Position numbers and translations under genes: made by a program
NCBI GenBank assembly: GCA_035711845.1
Contig: DASTBU010000157.1
Location: 66,293 to 130,292, forward strand
Direction: 5' to 3'
Source of the DNA: DASTBU01 sp035711845
GTDB lineage: Bacteria; Acidobacteriota; Vicinamibacteria; Vicinamibacterales; 2-12-FULL-66-21
Length of the DNA stretch: 64,000 nucleotides
Notes under the pieces: generated by a model
Databases searched by the model: none
What the model was told of the DNA's origin: nothing
Seen by the model: only the letters and a program-made list of their open reading frames with translations
Part shown: positions 58,571-64,000 of the stretch, piece after piece
How positions within the stretch are numbered: position 1 is the stretch's first letter
Layout of the letters: each line of letters begins with the position of its first letter

Positions 58571-59500
58571 ATGGACTTATTGCTCTTCCCACTGATGACC
58601 GTCCTGGCCGCCGCGCAACAACCGCCCGCGCCGCCGCCTTCCAATCCCCACCCAACGGTCGTTTCGACGTACGTTCCCGAGCGCGTTTACGATACGGGGC
58701 GCAACACCTTCTCTGACCTGGAAGCGATGCTGGCCGATCTCGCTCGCGCGGACGTTGTGCTTGTCGGCGAACAGCACGACGACCCGAACACGCACCGGCT
58801 GGAGTCGGCCGTCCTGATGGGACTCCTGCGGCGGAAGGTGGCCATCACCCTGTCGCTGGAGATGTTCGAGCGTGACGTGCAGAGTGTGGTGGACGACTAC
58901 CTGGCCGGCCGTCTGACGGAGGAGAAGTTCCTCGAGCAGTCCCGGGCGTGGCCTCGCTACGAGACCGACTATCGCCCGCTCGTGGAAGCCTCGAAAGCGC
59001 ATGGGTGGAAGGTCGTGGCCGCCAACGTCCCGCGGCGCCTCGCCTCCGCGGTCGCCAAGGCCGGGCTGAGCGCGCTCGACGAGCTCCACGAAGGGGAACG
59101 GGCGCACATCGCCCGCGCCATCGAGTGCCCCCTCGACAACTACTTCGAGCGGTTCGAGCAGACGATGGATGGGCATCCGGGGGACGACAAGCTGACCCCA
59201 GAGGAGCGGCGCGCACGGACCGAACGCTACTACTACTCGCAGTGCCTCAAGGACGAGACGATGGCAGAGTCGATCGTTTCAGCTTTCGCGAGGCGCGAGG
59301 GCAGCAGGGGGACAATCGTGCACTTCAACGGCGCTTTTCACAGCGATTTCGGCGCCGGCGCGGCCGAACGAGTCCGCCGCCGGCTGCCCGGCCGACGAGT
59401 GGCGGTGGTGAGCATTCTCCCGGTCGAGGATATCGATGCGATCACACCGGAGGGGGAGGAGCTCAAGCGCGCAGAGTATCTGGTGTATACCGTGAAGTGA
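58571..59500 (+). CDS. ChaN-like haem-binding lipoprotein family protein
   Basis: A 309-residue exported protein of the ChaN (PF04187) family, which binds haem and is linked to iron uptake. A signal sequence (to about residue 16) is followed by a Pro-rich linker, then the fold: ADVVLVGEQHDDPNTHRLES with the conserved GExHD, LSLEMFERDVQ, WPRYETDYRPLVEASKAHGW and IVHFNGAFHSDFGAGAAERV with the second His set. The cysteine of a lipobox is not evident. Its place next to exbBDD-tonB fits a role in iron or haem supply. Confidence 0.88.
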   Translation: MDLLLFPLMTVLAAAQQPPAPPPSNPHPTVVSTYVPERVYDTGRNTFSDLEAMLADLARADVVLVGEQHDDPNTHRLESAVLMGLLRRKVAITLSLEMFERDVQSVVDDYLAGRLTEEKFLEQSRAWPRYETDYRPLVEASKAHGWKVVAANVPRRLASAVAKAGLSALDELHEGERAHIARAIECPLDNYFERFEQTMDGHPGDDKLTPEERRARTERYYYSQCLKDETMAESIVSAFARREGSRGTIVHFNGAFHSDFGAGAAERVRRRLPGRRVAVVSILPVEDIDAITPEGEELKRAEYLVYTVK

Positions 59501-59541
59501 GCCGCATCGAGCCGGGTGCCTGGTGCCGGGCTGACACTCCC

Positions 59542-60906
59542 TCAGCGCAACCGTTGAGGCATGTCGGCAATGACGTAAGCCATGACGGCTATCGCGGCTG
59601 CCGCACGTGACATGTCCTTCGGGTCGATCTTGTCCACCGTATCGGCTGGCGTGTGGTGGAGCATGAAGTAATCTCCCTTCCCCTCGAGTGACATCGACGG
59701 GATCTTGCCGGCCTCGACGCTCGGGCCGATATCGGCGCCCTCGCCGATGGGTCCGATGTCGTCGATCTGTGTCGGACCGAGCAGGCTGGCAATCTCCTCG
59801 AGGCGGGCCCTGGCCGTGTCGCTGCCGGTGAAGCCGAGGCTGGTGGGCTGCAGCACGCCGGAGTCGGACTCCAGCATCAGCACGTGGTTCGGAAGCTCGG
59901 CCCGGTGGTGTTCGCGATAGGCGAGGCCGCCGCGGAGGCCATTCTCCTCGTTGGTCCAGAGCACGACCCGGACCGTGCGTCGTGGACGCAGCCCGAGCTT
60001 CTTCATCAGCCGCAGCGCCTCCCACGTCACGACGCACCCGTCGCCGTCATCCATCGCGCCCGTCCCGACGTCCCAGGAGTCGATGTGCCCGCCGACCACC
60101 ACAACTTCGTCGGGCAGCTCGCGCCCGCGGATTTCGGCGACGACGTTGAAGGAATCGGCGTCGGGCAGGAATTTCGCCTCCATCTGCAGCCTGATGCGAA
60201 CCGCCGTGCCGCGGTCCTGCATTCGCTGTAACTGTTCCGCATCCTCCATGGTGACCGCCGCCGCGGGTATCTGAGGGGCGTTGGGCGCATAGCGCAGCGC
60301 GCCCGTGTGCGGCGTACGGAGCCCTGGAGGGCCCACCGAGCGAATCAGTACCGCCACCGCCCCCAACGCCGCCGCTCGTGAGGGGCCGCTTCCCCGGTAC
60401 TGAACGGTCTCGCCATAGGTCGTGAACGGGACATTGAAGAGGACGATGCGTCCCTTGACGCGCGCCGCGGCGGCCTCGAGCTCCTGGAAATCGCGGACGA
60501 CGAGAAGCTCGGCCTCGAGGCCGTCGGGAGGCGTGCCGATGCTGTTGCCAAGGCCGAGCATCACGAGCGGGTGACGACGGGGCGACACGATCTCGGCGCT
60601 CTCCCGTCCACGCACCCAGTGAGGAATCTTGACGGGTTCTGTCCGGACGTTCTCGAGACCGTCCTTCTTCATCTCCTCGACGGCCCACTGGATCGCGTCC
60701 TCCAGGTTCCTCGAGCCACTGAGCCGCGGCCCGAACGTGTCAGTGAGGTGTGCCAGCCGTTGCCACGCAAAGCTCGACGACAGCGATTCATCGATCAGCC
60801 TGGCCGCCGGCTCGCGATACGGATCCAGCCACGAGGATTGTGCGGCAGGGGACATGGACGCGATGACGGCGATGGTGGCGACCAACGAGGAAACACGGTT
60901 CGTCAT
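59542..60906 (-). CDS. Exported M28 family aminopeptidase with PA domain
   Basis: A 454-residue secreted zinc peptidase. The signal peptide ends at about residue 23. A protease-associated insert (about 120-245) lies within the M28 fold. Zinc ligands of the family are present: His in GGHIDSWD, Asp in AMDDGDG, the Glu pair in TNEENG, Asp in LESDSG and His in LHHTPAD. It probably removes N-terminal residues from peptides in the periplasm or outside. The start at 60906 gives the cleanest signal peptide. It converges with the ChaN-like gene over about 40 bases. Confidence 0.94.
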   Translation of the reverse strand: MTNRVSSLVATIAVIASMSPAAQSSWLDPYREPAARLIDESLSSSFAWQRLAHLTDTFGPRLSGSRNLEDAIQWAVEEMKKDGLENVRTEPVKIPHWVRGRESAEIVSPRRHPLVMLGLGNSIGTPPDGLEAELLVVRDFQELEAAAARVKGRIVLFNVPFTTYGETVQYRGSGPSRAAALGAVAVLIRSVGPPGLRTPHTGALRYAPNAPQIPAAAVTMEDAEQLQRMQDRGTAVRIRLQMEAKFLPDADSFNVVAEIRGRELPDEVVVVGGHIDSWDVGTGAMDDGDGCVVTWEALRLMKKLGLRPRRTVRVVLWTNEENGLRGGLAYREHHRAELPNHVLMLESDSGVLQPTSLGFTGSDTARARLEEIASLLGPTQIDDIGPIGEGADIGPSVEAGKIPSMSLEGKGDYFMLHHTPADTVDKIDPKDMSRAAAAIAVMAYVIADMPQRLR

Positions 60907-60983
60907 GACAACTGCTCTCGTGGAGGGCATCCGGATGGCGGCAAGCGGCAGGCCATTTTATCGCGAAGTGTCCGCGCTTCGTG

Positions 60984-61051
60984 CAGCACGTGGCACGTCG
61001 CACGGGACAAGCAGCACGTCGCACACAGCACGTGGCACGTCGTACGTGTCA
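60984..61051. repeat. CAGCACGTGGCACGTCG direct repeat array
   Basis: The 17-base word CAGCACGTGGCACGTCG occurs exactly at 60984-61000 and 61026-61042, with a shorter copy CAGCACGTCGCAC at 61012-61024. CACGTG and CGTACG make the words partly palindromic. The array begins at the stop codon (61051-61049, minus strand) of the metallopeptidase gene and lies upstream of the M28 gene. Confidence 0.85.
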
Positions 61052-62131
61052 GAGCGCCACCCTATGCCTCCCGCTGTGGAGGTAGTTCATCGTCTGCACC
61101 GTGAGCATGATCGTGAAATCCAAAGTGGCGGCCTCTTCCGGGCCGGCGAGGCGTAAGTTCAGCTCGTTGGACCGGCGAATCATGTTCTCGATGACGCGGT
61201 CGATCGTGTACTGGTATTCCCCGGTCGCCTCGGCAACCCTGCGGCGAAGCTCGCGGCGGACGCGCGCGATGAAGCGCGCGGCTTTCATGTTCGCAGCGTG
61301 CTCGGGCTTGTCCGAGAACAGCTTCCGCAGGTCACGATCGTAGAAGTGCGGGTAATCGACGCCGTAATGGCGTCGCTTCCGCTCGTAGTGCGCGCGCAGG
61401 GTCTTGCGGATGACGCTGAGCGGCTCGACCTTGCGGCGGGTGCGCACGAGCATCGGCTTTCCCGCGAGCTCCCGCATCAGGGAGTCCATGTATTGCAGCT
61501 TCTTCAACGCGGGCCAGTCCGCGTAGCGCGCGCGCCAGTCGGAGTGCGGATTGAGCCACACGGCGAACGTCTCCGCAAAATCCTCGTCGGGATGGCTCTG
61601 CGCGTACCAGCTGTCGAGGTGCAGGACGAAGCTCTTGCTGTATGGCTTCGGCGTGTAGTAATCGGGGTACTGGATGTAGGACGGCCCGAATATCTGTTGC
61701 CGCCGCCGGCGTTGGCGGAGTTTGTACGCGTTGTCGATCGCGTGTCCGGCCTCGTGCCGCAGGATCTTCTTGCACCATTCCGGCTCGCCGCCCTCGACTT
61801 CCAGCATCTGTGAGCGTTCGAGCTTTTCGAGCCGCGGGTGCGCCAGGTAAAAAGGGAGGGCGATCCCCGGGACGCCGTCGGGAGAGAACCACTCGGCCGA
61901 CAGCCAGAAGTGCGGCTGGAAGGCGAGACCTCGCGAGTTGAGCTCCTGCTGGAGCTCGGCAATCCGAGCCTCGAGGGGGCTTCCCTCGATCGTGACGCCG
62001 AGCTGACAGATCTTCAGGTCGAGCAGGCGGTCGTCGGGCCAGTGCGACCACTCGTCCGAAGGCACGCTGGCTTCGCGTGGCGTGGCTGCCCGTGGCGGGG
62101 CCTCTCCTCTGGCGGTCTCGACAGCAGACAT
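61049..62131 (-). CDS. Putative zinc-binding metallopeptidase
   Basis: A 360-residue protein without signal peptide. The zinc motif HEAGHAIDNAY (HExxH) is followed about 65 residues later by DEDFAETFAVWLNP, whose Glu could be the third ligand. This fits the poorly known group called putative zinc-binding metallopeptidase (Peptidase_Mx-like). The rest is rich in Arg and aromatic residues (RRHYGVDYPHFYDRDLRKLF). ATG 62131 (MSAVETARGE) is preferred to 62218, which would cross the promoter region of the divergent receptor gene. Substrate is unknown. Confidence 0.8.
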   Translation of the reverse strand: MSAVETARGEAPPRAATPREASVPSDEWSHWPDDRLLDLKICQLGVTIEGSPLEARIAELQQELNSRGLAFQPHFWLSAEWFSPDGVPGIALPFYLAHPRLEKLERSQMLEVEGGEPEWCKKILRHEAGHAIDNAYKLRQRRRRQQIFGPSYIQYPDYYTPKPYSKSFVLHLDSWYAQSHPDEDFAETFAVWLNPHSDWRARYADWPALKKLQYMDSLMRELAGKPMLVRTRRKVEPLSVIRKTLRAHYERKRRHYGVDYPHFYDRDLRKLFSDKPEHAANMKAARFIARVRRELRRRVAEATGEYQYTIDRVIENMIRRSNELNLRLAGPEEAATLDFTIMLTVQTMNYLHSGRHRVAL

Positions 62132-62283
62132 GGCAGCCTTGCAGTGTATTCGGTCTTGGCCGGCTCCGGATAGCCACGGACTTCTATTTACACCCGCCCT
62201 GGGCTGTGGTATACCCACAAACCCAGTAGATACAGTAGTTTCCTTTCCGCGACGGGGGCCTGCACCTGCCCGGAGGAGTCCAT

Positions 62284-64000
62284 ATGTCCGCTATGTGTCG
62301 TCTCGCTTTCGCCGGATGTGTGCTGGCGATGGTCGCGGGGGCCGCGACCTCATCGGCTCAGACGCCTGAACGCTCCGGGCAGGCGGCCGCCGCCCGGCAG
62401 CAGCCACCGGCTCAGCAGCAGCCGCCACAGAAACCGGCTGAGCCGAAGCCGGAGCAGAAGCCCGAACAGAAGCCGGAGCAGAAGCCCGAAGAAACCCCGA
62501 AGTACGAAGAGACCGTCGTGGTCAGTGCGTCCCGCACGGAGGAAAGGCTGATCAACGCGCCGGCCACGATGAGTGTCGTGACGAGCGCGTCGATCGAGCT
62601 GGCGCCGACGCAGAATTTCGCTGAGCTGCTGCGGTCGATTCCGGGCGTGAACATCACGCAGATCTCGGCGCGCGACATCAACGTGACGAGCCGCAACGCG
62701 ACGGGAACGCTCGCCACCGGCCAGCTCGCGCTGCTCGATGGACGCAGCCTGTATCAGGACTTCTTCGGGTTCGTCATGTGGGACTTTCTCCCGGTGAACC
62801 TGAACGAGGTGAAGCAGATCGAGGTGATCCGCGGCCCGGCGTCCGCCGTGTGGGGCGCCAACGCGGTCAACGGCGTGGTCAACGTGATTACCAAGTCGCC
62901 GCGCGAGATGCAGGGCACGAGCGCCGTGGTCGGTTTCGGCGGTTTCGAGCGCGCAAACGACGAAGGCGCCGGCGCGCTCTGGTATGTCAGCGGCACGCAC
63001 GCGCAGGCGGTCAACGAGCGGTGGGCATATAAGCTCTCGGCGGGCGCGTACTCGCAGGATCCGCTGTCCCGCCCGGTCGGCCCGATCCCGTGCGATGCCG
63101 GCCCCGCGCTGTGCGGGGGGCAGCGCTTCACGTACCCGCCGTTCGCCAACCAGGGGACCACGCAGCCGAAGTTCGACGTCAGGGCCGATCACGACTGGGA
63201 GGACGGCCGCAAGCTGACGCTGTCGGGCGGCGTGGCGGGCACGGACGGGATCATGCACACCGGCATCGGCCCCTTCGATATCGACAGCGGCACGGTGATG
63301 GCCTACGTGAAGGGGAGCTATTCCAAGGGCGGGTTCCGTGCCGGGTTCTTCACGAACATCCTGAGCGGCGATGCGACCAACCTGCTGACCGCCGATCCGA
63401 TCACGAAGATCCCGATTGCGTTCAAGTTCCAGACCAACACGTACGACTTCGAAGCGTCGAACGTCCAGGCCATTGCCGGCCGGCACGTTCTGAGCTATGG
63501 CGGCAACCTCCGGTTCAATTTCTACGATCTGTCGATCGCGCCGAGCTCCGACGACCGCGCCGAGTTCGGCCTGTACGCGCAGGACGAGATTTTCCTGTCC
63601 GACATGTTCCGTTGGGTCGTCGGTGGTCGCGTGGACCGGTTCGACTTCATCGACAACTTCGTGTTCTCCCCGCGCACGACGTTCATGATCAAGCCGCAGG
63701 AGAACCAGACCGTGCGCGTCTCGTACAACCGCGCCTACCGCTCGCCGTCGGTCATCAACAACCACCTGAACGTGGTGATCGGGCAGCCGGTCGATCTCCG
63801 CCAGGTGGGTGGGCCCGCCAACTATCAGCTGCCGGTGAACGCCGTCGGGAACCCGGAGCTCGAAGAGCAGCTGCTGGACGCGTTCGAGGTGGGGTATTCG
63901 GGCGTGGTCGGCCGCACGGTAATCTCGGCCGCGGTGTACAGGAACTGGCTGCAGAACGAGATTAATTTTCTCCTCACGACCCCCTATACGGCCGCGAACC
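62284..64000 (+). CDS. TonB-dependent receptor, C-terminal part outside window
   Basis: Outer-membrane receptor; 572 codons are visible and the frame is open at the window end. A signal peptide (to about residue 26) is followed by a Pro/Gln/Glu/Lys-rich stretch with PEQK three times (about 54-68), a TonB-box-like segment (YEETVVVSASR), the plug domain (FAELLRSIPGVNITQ, ALLDGRSLYQDFFG, IEVIRGPASAVWGANAVNGV) and the first barrel strands. GGAGGAG is five bases before the ATG. A palindrome TGTGGTATACCCACA at 62205-62219 lies in the promoter region and could be an operator. The ligand is not evident. Confidence 0.94.
   Translation, partial: MSAMCRLAFAGCVLAMVAGAATSSAQTPERSGQAAAARQQPPAQQQPPQKPAEPKPEQKPEQKPEQKPEETPKYEETVVVSASRTEERLINAPATMSVVTSASIELAPTQNFAELLRSIPGVNITQISARDINVTSRNATGTLATGQLALLDGRSLYQDFFGFVMWDFLPVNLNEVKQIEVIRGPASAVWGANAVNGVVNVITKSPREMQGTSAVVGFGGFERANDEGAGALWYVSGTHAQAVNERWAYKLSAGAYSQDPLSRPVGPIPCDAGPALCGGQRFTYPPFANQGTTQPKFDVRADHDWEDGRKLTLSGGVAGTDGIMHTGIGPFDIDSGTVMAYVKGSYSKGGFRAGFFTNILSGDATNLLTADPITKIPIAFKFQTNTYDFEASNVQAIAGRHVLSYGGNLRFNFYDLSIAPSSDDRAEFGLYAQDEIFLSDMFRWVVGGRVDRFDFIDNFVFSPRTTFMIKPQENQTVRVSYNRAYRSPSVINNHLNVVIGQPVDLRQVGGPANYQLPVNAVGNPELEEQLLDAFEVGYSGVVGRTVISAAVYRNWLQNEINFLLTTPYTAAN

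Noticed and set aside
1..64000. Prophage, integrative element or insertion sequence
   Set aside because: No integrase, transposase, phage structural gene or attachment site next to the tRNA was recognised, and base composition is even apart from the short AT-rich island at 13950-14025.

Overview
The window reads as a piece of chromosome from a high-GC, diderm, probably free-living bacterium of the Acidobacteriota, most likely Vicinamibacteria. The clues are the VWFA-related protein of the acidobacterial type, LPS genes (lpxD, lpxB), a TonB/ExbB/ExbD system with a TonB-dependent receptor, an ECF sigma/anti-sigma/HEAT-repeat operon, tRNA-dependent amidotransferase genes, many exported metallopeptidases and sigma-54-like promoters. 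The class is inferred from gene content; no 16S gene is present. I see no phage, plasmid, insertion sequence or CRISPR array. Genes are dense and often overlap by 4 bases.

Layout. 1-4.6 kb (minus strand): thrS (cut by the window edge) preceded by tRNA-Val(GAC), HU protein hup with a near-consensus promoter, then an envC/S41 pair in which both catalytic domains look degenerate. 4.8-8.3 kb: a VWFA protein, a frameshifted DUF1080 gene, and ruvX-mltG. 8.3-13.9 kb (minus): a seven-gene run hsp20-ymdB-xseA-xseB-ispA-tlyA-nadK. 13.95-15.9 kb (plus): a promoter/operator region, two hsp20 genes, an rpoZ-like gene and two small membrane proteins. 16-22.7 kb: exported SurE, gatCA, two parts of the AmmeMemoRadiSam system split by a 310-base palindromic array, endonuclease IV, an S1/P1-type zinc enzyme and MgtC. 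22.7-32.8 kb: a 47-residue lmo0937-type membrane protein, lpxD, a pair of M16 peptidases, lpxB, and a three-gene secreted matrixin operon.

32.8-41.4 kb: a small hydrophilic stress-type protein, an osmoprotectant ABC transporter with fused permease and binding protein, acnA, queG, a UdgX-type uracil-DNA glycosylase, yqgE and a DUF892 protein. 41.5-45.7 kb (minus): ECF sigma, anti-sigma, TPR/HEAT and HEAT proteins. 45.7-55.9 kb: rhomboid protease, M64 peptidase and epimerase, ferredoxin, USP, aat, apaG, a swivel-first aconitase-family enzyme, terC and yceI. 56-64 kb: exbB-exbD-exbD-tonB, a ChaN-like haem protein, an M28 peptidase, a zinc metallopeptidase and a TonB-dependent receptor cut by the window end.

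Three signals stand out beyond ordinary gene content. First, many intergenic gaps hold low-complexity arrays built from a short word that differs at each locus (GGCTGAAGG, GGTCCCTGG, CAGCACGTGGCACGTCG and others). They are often folded into long inverted repeats and several start at the stop codon of the gene before them. Second, three small stress-type genes each have a GG-N10-GC (-24/-12) sequence upstream, which suggests a sigma-54 regulon. Third, several enzymes appear to have lost their catalysts and kept their fold: the S41 protein, the EnvC LytM domain and the second M16 protein.
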